From Massilia antarctica (GTDB lineage: Bacteria; Pseudomonadota; Gammaproteobacteria; Burkholderiales; Burkholderiaceae_D), in the NCBI RefSeq assembly GCF_015689335.1, contig NZ_CP065053.1:4588001-4652000 (forward strand): a stretch of 64,000 bases of DNA. The letters are read 5' to 3'. Positions 17,175 through 26,382 of the stretch are shown piece after piece (position 1 is the first letter of the stretch; each line of letters opens with the position of its first letter). The notes under the pieces are model-generated. The model was not told where the DNA came from. It saw nothing but the letters and a program-made list of their open reading frames with translations, and searched no databases. The position numbers were made by a program, and so were the translations under genes.

Positions 17175-19535
17175 ATGAATAAGCTATCCAGTTTTGCCTC
17201 GGATTTCCGCTTCAACGCCAAGGCGTGCGGCGGTGTCGCCGTGCTGCTGAGCGCGTGCGGCGGCAGCACCAGCGACAATGGCAACAATCCGACACAAGCT
17301 CCGCAGTTCGCCGCCGTCACCTACAACGGTGCACTGGCGCCGCTCGACCTGTATGTGGCGCCCGGCGGCGCCGACACCAATGCCGGCACCCGGGCCGCGC
17401 CCTTCAAGACCATCGCCCGCGCCGCCCAGGCAGCCACGCCTGGCGTCACCATTCGGGTGCTGCCGGGCACCTACGCGGGGGGCTTTCGCACCAATGCCAG
17501 CGGCACTGCCGAAGCGCCTGTCCGCTACGTGTCGGAGGTCAAGTGGGGCGCTAAAATCGTGCCGCCAGCCAATTCTTCAAGCACCGCCGCCTGGGACAAC
17601 CGCGGCAACCATGTGGATATCGACGGCTTCGAGGTCGACGGTAGCGCCGCCCAGGCCGGCACCAAATGGCTGATCGGCCTGTACACCGCCGGTTCCTACA
17701 GCACCGTGCGCAACAATCATGTGCACCACATCGCGCGCGCGGTCCCCTGCGCCGGCAGTGGCGGCGGCATCGGCTCGGACAGCTATTACAAGGGCAGCGC
17801 CAACGATGTCAGCGCGAATGTCGTGCACGACGTCGGGCCAGCCGGCTGCGCCAGCTATCTTGGTATCTTCATCAACACGGCCGGCAGCCGGGTGGACAAC
17901 AACCTGGTGTACGCCGTCAGCGACGCCGGCATCCGCTTGTGGCATGACGCCACGCAGAATGTGGTGGTCAACAACACCGTGTTTAACGCCCGCACGGGGA
18001 TTGTGGTCAGCGGGGACGGTGGCTACAACGGCAGCGCGCCGAACGACAACACCCGGGTCAGCAACAATATTCTTTACGATAATGCTCGCTATGGCGTGCT
18101 GGAAGTCGGCTCGACCGGCGTCAACAATCGCTACAGCAACAACCTGATTTTTCGTAACGGCACGCCGTTCATGCTGAACAACGGCCTGCAGCCGGTCGGC
18201 ACGGTGGCGGCCGAACCGCAGTTCGTCAATTACGTGCGCACTGGCGGCGGCGACTATCGTCCGGCCGGCACCTCGCCGGCCAACGGCGCGGGACTGGTGG
18301 CGGACGCGCCCGCCACTGACCTCGACGGCAAGCCACGCACGGCGGATACCGGTGTCGACATCGGCGCCTATCAGCATGCGGGAGACATCACGCCGACCCC
18401 GACCCCGACGCCAACGCCAACCCCGACCCCGACCCCGACACCAACCCCAACTCCAACCCCGACACCAACCCCCGACCCAAGCACGCCACCCACCACCTAC
18501 CACTATTACGTGGCCACCACCGGCTCGGACAGCGCGGCCGGCACGTCGTCTGCACCTTTCAAGACAATCGCGCGGGCGGCGCGCAATGCGCTGCCCAGCA
18601 CCACGATTCACGTGGCGGCGGGGACGTATCCGGGCGGCTTCAAGACCACGGTCAGCGGTACCGCAACCGGACGTATCTATTACGTGTCAACGACCAAATG
18701 GGGCGCGGTCATCGTGCCGCCAGCGAGCTCCTCGAACGATACCGCGTGGGACAACCGCGGCAACTATACCGACATCATCGGTTTCCACGTCGACGGGACC
18801 ACCTCACAGAGCGGCACCAAGTGGACGCACGGCATCTACAACGGCGGTTCTTACGACATGATCCGAGGTAATTGGATCCACCATATCGCCAAGACCGTCG
18901 CCTGTACGAGCGCGGGCGGTTCGGCCATCGGCGTGGACAGCTACTACCACGGCATCAAGTCCGACGTGGTCGGAAACCTTGTTCATGATATTGGACCAGC
19001 GGGTTGCCGATTCGTTCAGGGTATTTACGTCAGCACCTCGGGGAGCGTCAAAAACAATGTGGTCTACCGGGTGGCGGAAGGGGCGATTCACCTCTGGCAC
19101 GATGCGAACAATGTGATCGTCACCAACAACACGGTGACCGCATCGCACACCGGCATCATTGTCGGCGGCGGCGACTACTACCACACCACCGGCCCCAACA
19201 ACGACACTATCGTCGCCAACAACATTGTGTACGACAATGCGATGGGTATTTCGGAGCAAGGCCAGACCGGCACGCGTAACCGCTACACGAACAATCTGGT
19301 GTTCCAGAACCCGACGTATAACTTCAGCCTCAAGAACGGGCTGACGCCCAGCGCTACCGTGAGCGCCGACCCGCAATTGGTCGCCTACACGCGCACGGGG
19401 ACGCCGGACCTGCACCTGAGGCCGACATCGCCGGCGATCGGCAAAGGCACGGCCACCAACGCGCCGTCGACCGATTTCGACGGCAAGCCGCGCGATGCAA
19501 GCAGCGGCTACGACATCGGGGCCTACCAGCACTGA
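17175..19535 (+). CDS. Duplicated right-handed beta-helix protein with Pro-Thr linker
   Basis: A 786-residue secreted protein, possibly a lipoprotein (lipobox-like VLLSAC near residue 28). It consists of two homologous parallel beta-helix halves, about 50-405 and 440-785. Each begins YVAPGG or YVATTG plus SAPFKTIARAAR-type text, continues through repeated N-rich rungs (NNTVFNARTGIVV against NNTVTASHTGIIV) and ends DLDGKPRTADTGVDIGAYQH or its near copy. A (Pro-Thr)n linker joins them. Beta-helix proteins with DUF1565-like starts are often polysaccharide lyases, epimerases or depolymerases; I see no certain catalytic set. Start at 17175 has GAGGAA at good distance. It lies in the polysaccharide locus after a terminator, so it has its own promoter. 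Confidence 0.85.
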   Translation: MNKLSSFASDFRFNAKACGGVAVLLSACGGSTSDNGNNPTQAPQFAAVTYNGALAPLDLYVAPGGADTNAGTRAAPFKTIARAAQAATPGVTIRVLPGTYAGGFRTNASGTAEAPVRYVSEVKWGAKIVPPANSSSTAAWDNRGNHVDIDGFEVDGSAAQAGTKWLIGLYTAGSYSTVRNNHVHHIARAVPCAGSGGGIGSDSYYKGSANDVSANVVHDVGPAGCASYLGIFINTAGSRVDNNLVYAVSDAGIRLWHDATQNVVVNNTVFNARTGIVVSGDGGYNGSAPNDNTRVSNNILYDNARYGVLEVGSTGVNNRYSNNLIFRNGTPFMLNNGLQPVGTVAAEPQFVNYVRTGGGDYRPAGTSPANGAGLVADAPATDLDGKPRTADTGVDIGAYQHAGDITPTPTPTPTPTPTPTPTPTPTPTPTPTPDPSTPPTTYHYYVATTGSDSAAGTSSAPFKTIARAARNALPSTTIHVAAGTYPGGFKTTVSGTATGRIYYVSTTKWGAVIVPPASSSNDTAWDNRGNYTDIIGFHVDGTTSQSGTKWTHGIYNGGSYDMIRGNWIHHIAKTVACTSAGGSAIGVDSYYHGIKSDVVGNLVHDIGPAGCRFVQGIYVSTSGSVKNNVVYRVAEGAIHLWHDANNVIVTNNTVTASHTGIIVGGGDYYHTTGPNNDTIVANNIVYDNAMGISEQGQTGTRNRYTNNLVFQNPTYNFSLKNGLTPSATVSADPQLVAYTRTGTPDLHLRPTSPAIGKGTATNAPSTDFDGKPRDASSGYDIGAYQH
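18388..18480 (+). repeat. Low-complexity Pro-Thr linker repeat
   Basis: Near-perfect hexamer-like CCGACC/CCAACC repeats encode about 28 alternating Thr-Pro residues between the two beta-helix halves. Extended Pro-Thr linkers are common in secreted multidomain enzymes. Confidence 0.85.
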
Positions 19536-19556
19536 GCGCCTTGTGGTTGGTGTCAA

Positions 19557-19599
19557 GAAGGCCCGTGCCACCGTGGCTATGATGGTGGCATGGGCCTTC
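19557..19599 (+). promoter_or_regulatory. Long hairpin covering the methyltransferase start codon
   Basis: 16-bp arms GAAGGCCCGTGCCACC (19557-19572) and GGTGGCATGGGCCTTC (19584-19599), paired throughout except for one G-U, with an 11-nt loop. The ATG at 19590 lies inside the 3' arm. No T-run follows, so a translational role fits better than termination. Confidence 0.6.
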
Positions 19600-20303
19600 T
19601 CGACGATCATTCCAATGAACAGGAACGCATCCGCGCCGTCTACCGCGACTGGTTGGCGGACGAGCGCATTGCCGCCTATGCCTGGTACCGGGCGGACGTC
19701 ATGGAGCAGGATTTGGCGCGGCGGCGCGTTGCCGCCGCCTTGCTCGCACAGACCTTGGGGCCGGACCTCGGCAAGCTGCGCATGGTCGATGTCGGCTGCG
19801 GCTCGGTCGGCTTTCTGCGGCAACTGGTGGACTGGGGCGCCGACCCCTGCCGGCTGGCCGGTACGGAGTACCAGGAGCAGCGGCTGGTGCTGGCGCGCAT
19901 GCGCAGCGCACCGGGCATTCGCTGGCACCTGGGCGACCTCGACTTCGCCACGCCGGGCAGCTTCGACCTGGCCGTGGCCAATACCGTCTTTTCATCGATC
20001 CTCGCGCCGCACGCCAGGGCGGCGCTGGCCAGCGCCATGTGGCGCAGCGTGGCACCCGGCGGCTGGTGCATGCTGTTCGACTTTCGCTACAACAACCCCC
20101 GCAATCCCAATGTGCGGTGCGTGACGCGCGACGAATTGCGCCAGATGTGGCCGGCCGCCGAAAACCGCTATCGCAGCCTGTTGCTGGCGCCGCCGATCGC
20201 GCGGCGGCTGGTGGGCGCACCGCGCATCGTGGCCGAGCTGCTCGCCGCGCTGGCGCCGCCGCTGCGCTCGCATTTCATCTACATGGCGCGCAAGCCGGCC
20301 TGA
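19590..20303 (+). CDS. Class I SAM-dependent methyltransferase
   Basis: A 237-residue soluble methyltransferase. Motif I is MVDVGCGSVGFLRQL (about 64-78), an acidic residue follows in GTEYQEQRL, and motif IV-like text is FDLAVANTVFSSIL (about 128-141). The post-motif region is APGGWCMLFDFRYNNPRNPNVR. The overall form matches methyltransferases found in polysaccharide loci, which methylate sugar residues or chain ends, but the acceptor is not evident. Only one ATG is plausible and it is enclosed in a strong hairpin, so translation may be controlled. It is the last rightward gene before the convergent left-going arm. Confidence 0.88.
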   Translation: MGLLDDHSNEQERIRAVYRDWLADERIAAYAWYRADVMEQDLARRRVAAALLAQTLGPDLGKLRMVDVGCGSVGFLRQLVDWGADPCRLAGTEYQEQRLVLARMRSAPGIRWHLGDLDFATPGSFDLAVANTVFSSILAPHARAALASAMWRSVAPGGWCMLFDFRYNNPRNPNVRCVTRDELRQMWPAAENRYRSLLLAPPIARRLVGAPRIVAELLAALAPPLRSHFIYMARKPA

Positions 20304-20602
20304 CGATGTTCGCCTGATCGCACGCCCGCCCCATCGGCTTGCCCGATGGCCGGGGTCTCCCGGCGCGCCGCATGTCCCCAGTAGTCGCAGTTGGTCGGCA
20401 CCTATCCGCAGTTGCTCGGTGCGCATTCGCAACTGACGCCTGCGGGATGCGGGCGCTTTGCTGCCCGCTCGCAGTGGAAGCTTGCCCGGACGTCGCGCGC
20501 GCTTCGGACGGCAGCGAGCGCTTGCGCCGACGCTGAGCGGGCCCATGCCAGGCTCCGCCCACAGCGGTGGACAGGCTGCCTTTTCCTCATCGCGCCCTGG
20601 AG
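20304..20602. other. Convergent intergenic region
   Basis: 299 bp between the methyltransferase and acyltransferase stops. It contains two 16-bp direct copies of CGCAGTTG-N-TCGG (20386-20401 and 20407-20422, three mismatches) and an inverted GCAACTG at 20429-20435. No gene or clear terminator is visible. Confidence 0.5.
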
Positions 20603-21799
20603 TCACTGTTTGGCGGGCGACGATCTCTGCGCGATAACCTCCTTTCCCAGTAATAAGTGCTTGACCCGGCGCCGAACCGCGTAGGTACGCGCCTCGAACA
20701 ACAGGTAAAAGCCATACGCGCTGACGAGCACGACGGCGAGCATGCCGAGGTAAGCGGCGAGGTCGCCGAGGCTTTCAGCCTTCCAGTGCTGGCGCCCGAA
20801 CAGGGTGGTGCCGACATAGCCGATGAGGCCCAGCACCGGAATGTGCACGACATACAGCGTGAACGAAAAATTCGACAAAAACACCGCTACCCGGTGCAGC
20901 GACGCAAGCAATTTTTGCTGCGCGGGAAGCGGGTTCACCGTACTCGACAGAAACAGCAGAAACAAAACGCTCAACAGCAGATCCTGCGGGAACGAGGCGA
21001 CCACCATATCGTCGTTACTGCCTTTTAACCTGAAGACCACCGACGCGATCACCAGCACAAGCAGCATCATCATGCGTAACGGCGCACCGCACTCTATCCG
21101 CACGCGCGAGAACGCCGCGCCCAGCAGCCAGATCGTGAAATACAGCACCATCTCGCCCGGCAACAAGGCACCCAGTGCCAGCAATGCGCTTGCCGCCAGC
21201 GCCCGACCTGCGCCGGATCTCGCGGCCACGCACATCAGCAGCAGCGGAAACATCACGTAGTACCATGTCTCGTTGGACAGGCTCCAGAGCGGGAAGTTCC
21301 CTCCGAATTTGGGGACGACGATGGTTTGCAGACCCACCAGATTGCCGGCCAGCGCGGCCGCCGAATAGTTGTTGGCCGGCGAAACGTCCGGCACACGTGG
21401 ATCGATCACGCCGCTGACGATGCCAATGGCAAGAATGAGCACGAAGGTGGGAAGCAGCACAGTCCACAGGCGCGTGATGCGGTCGATCGCATACAGCCTG
21501 ATGGCTTGCGGCTGGCCAAATTTGTTGAGCAGGCTGCCACCCACCAGCCAACCGCTGATCAGGAAAAATACCACCACGGCCTGGTGCGCAAAACCGGTCA
21601 GGAAAGCCAGGCCCTGGTACCACAAGGTCGGGTTTTCCAGGGTGCGCAGCCCGGGGTAGAATGCATTGCGCAGGTGAGCGGCGGCCACTTCGATGGACGC
21701 CAGGCCGCGCAGCAGTGAAATAAGCAAGGAATGCCAGGAGTCTTCCCCCAGCTGGCTTTCCCTCAAAAAGCGGATGCTGGGCATCGGATGCGAGTTCAT
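20603..21799 (-). CDS. Acyltransferase 3 family membrane protein (O-acyltransferase)
   Basis: A 398-residue integral membrane protein with about ten helices. The family's catalytic region is in the first helix (SLLRGLASIEVAAAHLRNAF, His at about residue 42), followed by the FFLISGWLVGGSLL helix and the cytoplasmic RLYAIDRITRLW segment, then LSNETWYYVMFP. These enzymes transfer acetyl or other acyl groups from a cytoplasmic donor to sugars of surface polysaccharides. The start at 21799 has AGGA upstream. It is the last gene of the left-going arm, 19 bp after the PAP2-like gene, so it probably decorates the polysaccharide made by this locus. Confidence 0.92.
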   Translation of the reverse strand: MNSHPMPSIRFLRESQLGEDSWHSLLISLLRGLASIEVAAAHLRNAFYPGLRTLENPTLWYQGLAFLTGFAHQAVVVFFLISGWLVGGSLLNKFGQPQAIRLYAIDRITRLWTVLLPTFVLILAIGIVSGVIDPRVPDVSPANNYSAAALAGNLVGLQTIVVPKFGGNFPLWSLSNETWYYVMFPLLLMCVAARSGAGRALAASALLALGALLPGEMVLYFTIWLLGAAFSRVRIECGAPLRMMMLLVLVIASVVFRLKGSNDDMVVASFPQDLLLSVLFLLFLSSTVNPLPAQQKLLASLHRVAVFLSNFSFTLYVVHIPVLGLIGYVGTTLFGRQHWKAESLGDLAAYLGMLAVVLVSAYGFYLLFEARTYAVRRRVKHLLLGKEVIAQRSSPAKQ

Positions 21800-21818
21800 G
21801 GTGCGGTATCCTGTTAAA

Positions 21819-22421
21819 TTAGTCGATTGAGAGCGGATAGACGCGCGCATGGCCCGACAGCAGGCGCGCGGCACGGATCATCCAGTAGCCCAGGTGCGCC
21901 GATGTCATGAGCCACCCCGCCACGAGCAGGGTCAGCACGGCCCACAGCAAGCCGCGCAGCGGCAGGACGGACACGCTGGCGGCGCCGAGCCGGATGCTGC
22001 CGAGACTGACCGCCGCGCCCAGCAAGGTGCCGGCCGCAGCTTCCGCCACGCTGTGCTGGCCGTGCGCGACCAGCAGCGCGCCGACCAGTGCGCCGAGCGC
22101 CAGGCCGAGTCCGACCCCGGCGCGGCGCCAGCCATCGGCGCGTCCGTGCAGCAACATCCAGAACAGCATCGGCAATAGCGCGCTGGCGCTCGCGGCATGG
22201 CCGCTGAGCGCCTTGAAATTGAGCGCCGGCACGCCGCCGCCCCAGCCGAGGAACACGATCTTGCTGGCGCCGACCAGGCCCAGGCCGGCGCACAGCAGCA
22301 CGCCCCAGCAGCGCGCCATGCGCCACGCGCGCGCGGCCAGCAGCCAGGCGAACAGGGCGGCGCCGAGCGCGATCGCCAGGCGCGGATCGCCAAGGTGCAG
22401 CAGGAGCGTGAGCGTGTCCAT
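21819..22421 (-). CDS. PAP2-superfamily-like membrane protein
   Basis: A 200-residue membrane protein with about six helices. Remnants of the PAP2 phosphatase signature are a Lys in GASKIVFLGWG (about 52), LSGHAASASALL (about 73-84, matching PSGH) and AHGQHSVAEAAAG (about 120-132), where the third motif keeps His but lacks the usual Arg and Asp. Intact relatives dephosphorylate isoprenoid or other lipid phosphates, for example in recycling undecaprenyl pyrophosphate. Here activity is uncertain because of those replacements. It sits between the initiating sugar transferase and the O-acyltransferase in the left-going arm. Confidence 0.75.
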   Translation of the reverse strand: MDTLTLLLHLGDPRLAIALGAALFAWLLAARAWRMARCWGVLLCAGLGLVGASKIVFLGWGGGVPALNFKALSGHAASASALLPMLFWMLLHGRADGWRRAGVGLGLALGALVGALLVAHGQHSVAEAAAGTLLGAAVSLGSIRLGAASVSVLPLRGLLWAVLTLLVAGWLMTSAHLGYWMIRAARLLSGHARVYPLSID

Positions 22422-22431
22422 GGCCGGTTCC

Positions 22432-23022
22432 TTAGCGCGCCAGCGCTGCCAGGGTACTGAAAATAATGCGCAGGTCGGTCCAGAACCCGCGCTCGCGCAC
22501 ATAGCGCACGTTGTAGTCGAGCTTGGCGGGCAGGATGGTGTCCAGGTAGACCCGCTCCGGATCGGCGCTGCGCGCGAGAATGGCGTTCTCGTCCCGGTAG
22601 CAGATCGAGGCCCAGTCCGTGATGCCCGGTGCGACCGAGAGCACGATGGCGCGCACCTCGGGCCGATAGCAGGCGACGTAGCGCGGCACTTCGGGACGCG
22701 GCCCGACCAGGCTCATGCTGCCTTGGATGACGTTGATCAGCTGCGGCAATTCATCGATCTTGTAGCGGCGCAAAAACTTGCCGATGCGCGTGATGCGCGG
22801 ATCGGCGCCGACGGTGAGCTGGGCGCCGTGGCTGCTGTCGGCGCGCATGGTGCGGAATTTGATGATGTTGAACAGCACGCCGCCACGTCCGACTCGTTGT
22901 TGACGGAACCAAGCCGGCCCTGGCGAGTCCAATCGAATACAGACAGCGACGACGGCAAACAGCGGGGCCAGTACCATCAGCCCGGCCAGCGCCGCCACGA
23001 TGTCGAAAAGGCGCTTGCTCAT
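22432..23022 (-). CDS. Initiating phosphoglycosyl transferase (WcaJ/PglC family)
   Basis: A 196-residue monotopic membrane enzyme that moves a sugar-1-phosphate from a nucleotide sugar to undecaprenyl phosphate, the first step of repeat-unit assembly. It has only the short catalytic form: one re-entrant helix ([20 protein letters not shown], about 5-24), then [28 protein letters not shown], the [17 protein letters not shown] block and [11 protein letters not shown], which are all family signatures. Catalytic Asp-Glu is in KIDELPQ. The ATG overlaps the upstream aminotransferase stop (ATGA), indicating translational coupling. The sugar is probably a modified HexNAc given the neighbouring dehydratase and aminotransferase. 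Confidence 0.95.
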   Translation of the reverse strand: MSKRLFDIVAALAGLMVLAPLFAVVAVCIRLDSPGPAWFRQQRVGRGGVLFNIIKFRTMRADSSHGAQLTVGADPRITRIGKFLRRYKIDELPQLINVIQGSMSLVGPRPEVPRYVACYRPEVRAIVLSVAPGITDWASICYRDENAILARSADPERVYLDTILPAKLDYNVRYVRERGFWTDLRIIFSTLAALAR

Positions 23023-24215
23023 GTCAGCAACTCGCGCAGGGTAGCGATGATGCGTTGCTGGTCGGCGTCGCTCATGCGTGTGTAAAGGGGCAGGGTCAGC
23101 ATGCAGGCGAAGCTGGCCTCCGCCACGGGAAACTGTTCCGGGCGCAAACGGCAGCTGTCGCGCCAGAATGGATGGCGGTGCAGTGGAATGAAGTGCACGC
23201 TGGTGCCGATGCCGCGCTCGGAGAGGCGCGCGATCAGTTCGTCGCGGCCGAGTCTGGCGCCAGGCTCCAGGCGCACCACGTACAGGTGCCAGGCGTGGCT
23301 GCTGCCCGGCCCGGGCACCGATGGCAAGCGCAGCGGCAAGCCTTGCAGGCCGCTGTAGTAGGCCTGCGCCAGTTCCTGGCGCCGCAGCAGGAAACGGTCG
23401 ATTTTGCGCAACTGCTCGATGCCCATGGCGGAGGCGAGGTCGGTCAGATTGTATTTGAAGCCGGCGGCGACCACATCGTAGAACCAGGCCGGGGTGCGCG
23501 AGGTGTAGCGGTCGAAGGCGTCCTGGCTGATGCCGTGGATGCGCATCAGGCGCACGCGCCGCGCCAGGCTGGGGTCGCGGGTGACGACCATGCCGCCTTC
23601 GCCGGTGGTCATGGTCTTGTTGGCGTAGAAACTGAAGACGGTGGCGTCGCTCGCCAGGGTGCCGACCAGGCGGCCTTTGTAGCGCGTCGGGAAGGCGTGC
23701 GCGGCATCTTCGACGACTTTGAGCTGGTAAGTGGCGGCCAGGGCCAGCACGCCGTCCATGTCGCAGGCCAGGCCGGCGTAATGCACGGGGATGATGGCGC
23801 GCGTGCGCGGCCCGATTGCGGCCTCGACCGCTGCGAGGTCGAGGTTCAGGGTGTCCGGGTCGGCGTCGACCAGGACCGGGTGCGCGCCCAGATAGTGCAC
23901 CACTTCGGCGGTGGCGGTAAAGGTCAGGGTCGGCACGATGACTTCGTCGCCGGGGCCGATGCCGAGCGCTTCGAGCGCCAGGTGCAGGCCGGCGGTGGCG
24001 GAGTTGACGGAGACCGCTGCCACGCCGGCGCCGAGGTAGGCGGCGAAGTCGTGTTCGAACTGGCGGGTGCGCGGGCCGGTGGTGACCCAGCCCGAGCGCA
24101 GGCACTCGACCACGGCGGCGATTTCCTCGTCGCCGATGTCGGGCAGGGCGAAAGGAAGAAAGGCAGGTGCGGCGGGCTGGGCCGGGTCTGGCCTGGGTGT
24201 CAGGTCTTCAGGCAT
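23019..24215 (-). CDS. DegT/DnrJ/EryC1/StrS-family PLP aminotransferase
   Basis: A 398-residue sugar aminotransferase. The PLP-binding Lys is in [16 protein letters not shown] (about residue 198). Other family blocks are [17 protein letters not shown] (about 32-48), [33 protein letters not shown] (about 81-100) and [16 protein letters not shown] (about 175-190). It uses glutamate to aminate keto-sugar nucleotides; with the WbpM-like dehydratase of this locus a 4-amino-4,6-dideoxy sugar is a reasonable product. It is distinct from the WbpE-like enzyme further upstream. Its stop overlaps the next start. It begins about 135 bp after the GT4 gene. GGAG precedes the chosen ATG. Confidence 0.93.
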   Translation of the reverse strand: MPEDLTPRPDPAQPAAPAFLPFALPDIGDEEIAAVVECLRSGWVTTGPRTRQFEHDFAAYLGAGVAAVSVNSATAGLHLALEALGIGPGDEVIVPTLTFTATAEVVHYLGAHPVLVDADPDTLNLDLAAVEAAIGPRTRAIIPVHYAGLACDMDGVLALAATYQLKVVEDAAHAFPTRYKGRLVGTLASDATVFSFYANKTMTTGEGGMVVTRDPSLARRVRLMRIHGISQDAFDRYTSRTPAWFYDVVAAGFKYNLTDLASAMGIEQLRKIDRFLLRRQELAQAYYSGLQGLPLRLPSVPGPGSSHAWHLYVVRLEPGARLGRDELIARLSERGIGTSVHFIPLHRHPFWRDSCRLRPEQFPVAEASFACMLTLPLYTRMSDADQQRIIATLRELLT

Positions 24216-24350
24216 GATGGGTGCTCCGCGAAGTTGGTGTCGCGCGCGGGTGCTGCGCACGCGGACTCTTGGGCTGGCCGGCGGGCTGCATGACGATCGA
24301 CGCCGGCGTGGGCGGCGTAGGCGATGGTCGCTGGAAATGAACGGTATGCA

Positions 24351-25580
24351 TCATGCGCACGCCTGCAAAAAACGCCGGCCCAGCACCGGGTAGCTCAGGT
24401 TGGCCATGGCGTAAGCGCGGCCGCGTTGCCCTGCCGCCTCGCGCTCGTGCCGGTCGAGCGTGAACAGGGCCAGCAAGCCATGGGCGACGGCGGCCGGGTC
24501 CTGGGGCGCCACGGTCAGGCCGCAATGCGCGTCGGCCACCGGATCGTTGCCCGCCTCGACAGAATGCAAGATGGGCCGGCCAGCCATCATGTAGTCGATC
24601 AGTTTATTGGGCGCGATGCCATATCGGTACAGGCGCTGGCGCTGCCAGCCGATGTAGGCGACGTCGAAGCAGGCCAGCAAGGCCGGCACCTGTTTCTTGG
24701 GCACCGGGTCGAGGAAATGGACATTGTGCAGGCCGCGTTCGCGCACCAGCCGCGCCAGCCGGGGCTTGTCGGGGCCGCCACCGGCCAGCACGAAGGCGAT
24801 GCGCTGGTCGGCCACCATGGCGGCGGCCTCCAGCAGGGTGTCGAGGGCATTGGCGACGCCGTGCGTCCCGGCGTAGCCGACGATGAACTTGCCGTCGCGC
24901 CGCAGCGCCCCCAGCAGGGCGCCGGCCGGCCCGTCCAGGGCAGGCGGTTCGGCCAGCCATTCAGCCGGGTCGGCGCCGTTCGGGACGATATGCAGTTTAT
25001 GCGGGGCCATGCCGTGCGCTTCCAGATGGTCGCGTACCTTGGGCAGGATCGAGACGATGGCGCAGGCATTGCGGCAGGCATAGTTTTCGGCGGCTTGCAG
25101 CAGCATGATGAAAGGATGCCAGCGCGAGTAGCCGCCCAGTTCGATGGGCGACAGCGGCCACAGGTCGTGCAGCTCGAACAGCAGGCGCGCGCCGGCCAGC
25201 CGGGCGATGCGGTGCGCCGGCCAGATGTCGAGCGGATAGGTGCTTGAGGCTATGACGACGTCGGGCGCCATCTCGGTGGCGAGCTGGCGCGCGTGCCATT
25301 GGAGGTAAGTGACGAAGGTCAGCATGTTGAGCACGCGCGCCGCGCCGTTGCCGCGGTAGGCGGGTGTGGCGACCCAGCGGTAATGGACGCCGTCGATGGT
25401 GTCGTCGAGCTGCGCCCGGCCGTGCAGTTGCGGCGCCTGGACCCGGATGTGCGAGCGCGCCGAGGCGATGATGTGCACGGTGTGGCCCAGCCGCACCCAT
25501 TCGCGCGCCAGGTAGAAGGGACGGTATTCCATGCCGTGGCGCAAGGAGCCGGCATAGTGGTTGATGAGGAGAATATTCAT
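24351..25580 (-). CDS. GT4-family glycosyltransferase (WbuB-like)
   Basis: A 409-residue GT-B glycosyltransferase. The N-terminal lobe reads MNILLINHYAGSLRHGMEYR and FYLAREWVRLGHTVHIIA (about 22-39), which is the WbuB/WcaI-like opening. The C-terminal lobe has FIVGYAGTHGVANALDTLLEA (in two parts, about 232-252), VPKKQVPALLACFDVAYIG and the donor-binding KLIDYMMAGRPIL (about 335-347). These enzymes add sugars to lipid-linked repeat units at the cytoplasmic face. GGAGG lies upstream of the ATG, and the gene starts 28 bp after the deacetylase-like stop. Donor and linkage cannot be read from sequence. Confidence 0.93.
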   Translation of the reverse strand: MNILLINHYAGSLRHGMEYRPFYLAREWVRLGHTVHIIASARSHIRVQAPQLHGRAQLDDTIDGVHYRWVATPAYRGNGAARVLNMLTFVTYLQWHARQLATEMAPDVVIASSTYPLDIWPAHRIARLAGARLLFELHDLWPLSPIELGGYSRWHPFIMLLQAAENYACRNACAIVSILPKVRDHLEAHGMAPHKLHIVPNGADPAEWLAEPPALDGPAGALLGALRRDGKFIVGYAGTHGVANALDTLLEAAAMVADQRIAFVLAGGGPDKPRLARLVRERGLHNVHFLDPVPKKQVPALLACFDVAYIGWQRQRLYRYGIAPNKLIDYMMAGRPILHSVEAGNDPVADAHCGLTVAPQDPAAVAHGLLALFTLDRHEREAAGQRGRAYAMANLSYPVLGRRFLQACA

Positions 25581-25608
25581 GCTGGAACCTCCTGCGGGCG
25601 GCGCGCGC

Positions 25609-26382
25609 TTACCATGTCAGCCCCTCGGCCAGGCGGCGCAGGTTGCAACGCGTGGTGTCGCGCCAGTTGGTTTCCCACTGAACCGGATGGGTCAGCAGGC
25701 AGATGCTGCGGTAGCGCCCCAGCGCGGCATGCGGGGTCATCGGGTGGTACAACTGCGGCGGCGGGCGGTCGCTGATGTACATGTCGAACTGGTCGAGCAA
25801 GGCCTTGTCGTAGGTTTCGCAGACGATGCCGCAGCGCGCGCGCAGGGCGTCGTCGGCCAGGAGTTCGTTGTTGATGAGCTTGAGCCTGCGGTTGGCGAAG
25901 TCGCCGTGGCTGGCCACCGTGCGCAACTTGATGCCGAGCCCGTCTTCGATGCGGCGCAGGTTGACGGCGAATTGTTCGCCGATGGCGGGCAGGTGGCGCC
26001 GCACCTCGCCGGCGTCCTTGATGTGGTGTTGTTTGGCGAAGGTGGCGATTTCCTCGAAGTGGTAGCTCGCTTCGCTGCCGTAGTCTTCGATGGCGCGCAT
26101 CAGGCCGAAGTCGAGCGTCGAGAGCCGGAAGTAAAAGCTCGACCGTACCCCTTGCCTCACTTCGCGCGCGAACAGCTTGGCGGCCGTGCGCAGGTCGCTG
26201 TCGATGTCGTGCCGGTGCACGATGGTGGGCGCGCGTCCCGGCCCCAGCGGCGGGCGCAGGAAGTCGCGCACCGACATTTGCACATAGCCGCACGCGCTCG
26301 CGTCGCGCAGCAGGGCCTCGTATTCGGCCAGGCGCGAGGGCATCAGGTAATCGCTGTACAGGCGTCGGAAAAATTGTTTCAT
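25609..26382 (-). CDS. Polysaccharide deacetylase-like protein
   Basis: A 257-residue protein with a NodB/polysaccharide-deacetylase-like core. The key text is TIVHRHDIDSDLRTAAKLF (about 52-70), in which HDID gives the base and metal-binding Asp. SSFYFRLSTLDFGLMRAIEDYG (in two parts), SYHFEEIATFA, and VASHGDFANRRLKLINN follow. The C-terminal LLTHPVQWETNWRDTTRCN is typical of surface-polysaccharide-associated relatives. No signal peptide is visible, so it likely acts in the cytoplasm on a sugar nucleotide or lipid-linked intermediate. It overlaps the GNAT-like gene by ATGA, indicating coupled expression. Longer readings upstream are in the frame of another gene. Confidence 0.85.
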   Translation of the reverse strand: MKQFFRRLYSDYLMPSRLAEYEALLRDASACGYVQMSVRDFLRPPLGPGRAPTIVHRHDIDSDLRTAAKLFAREVRQGVRSSFYFRLSTLDFGLMRAIEDYGSEASYHFEEIATFAKQHHIKDAGEVRRHLPAIGEQFAVNLRRIEDGLGIKLRTVASHGDFANRRLKLINNELLADDALRARCGIVCETYDKALLDQFDMYISDRPPPQLYHPMTPHAALGRYRSICLLTHPVQWETNWRDTTRCNLRRLAEGLTW

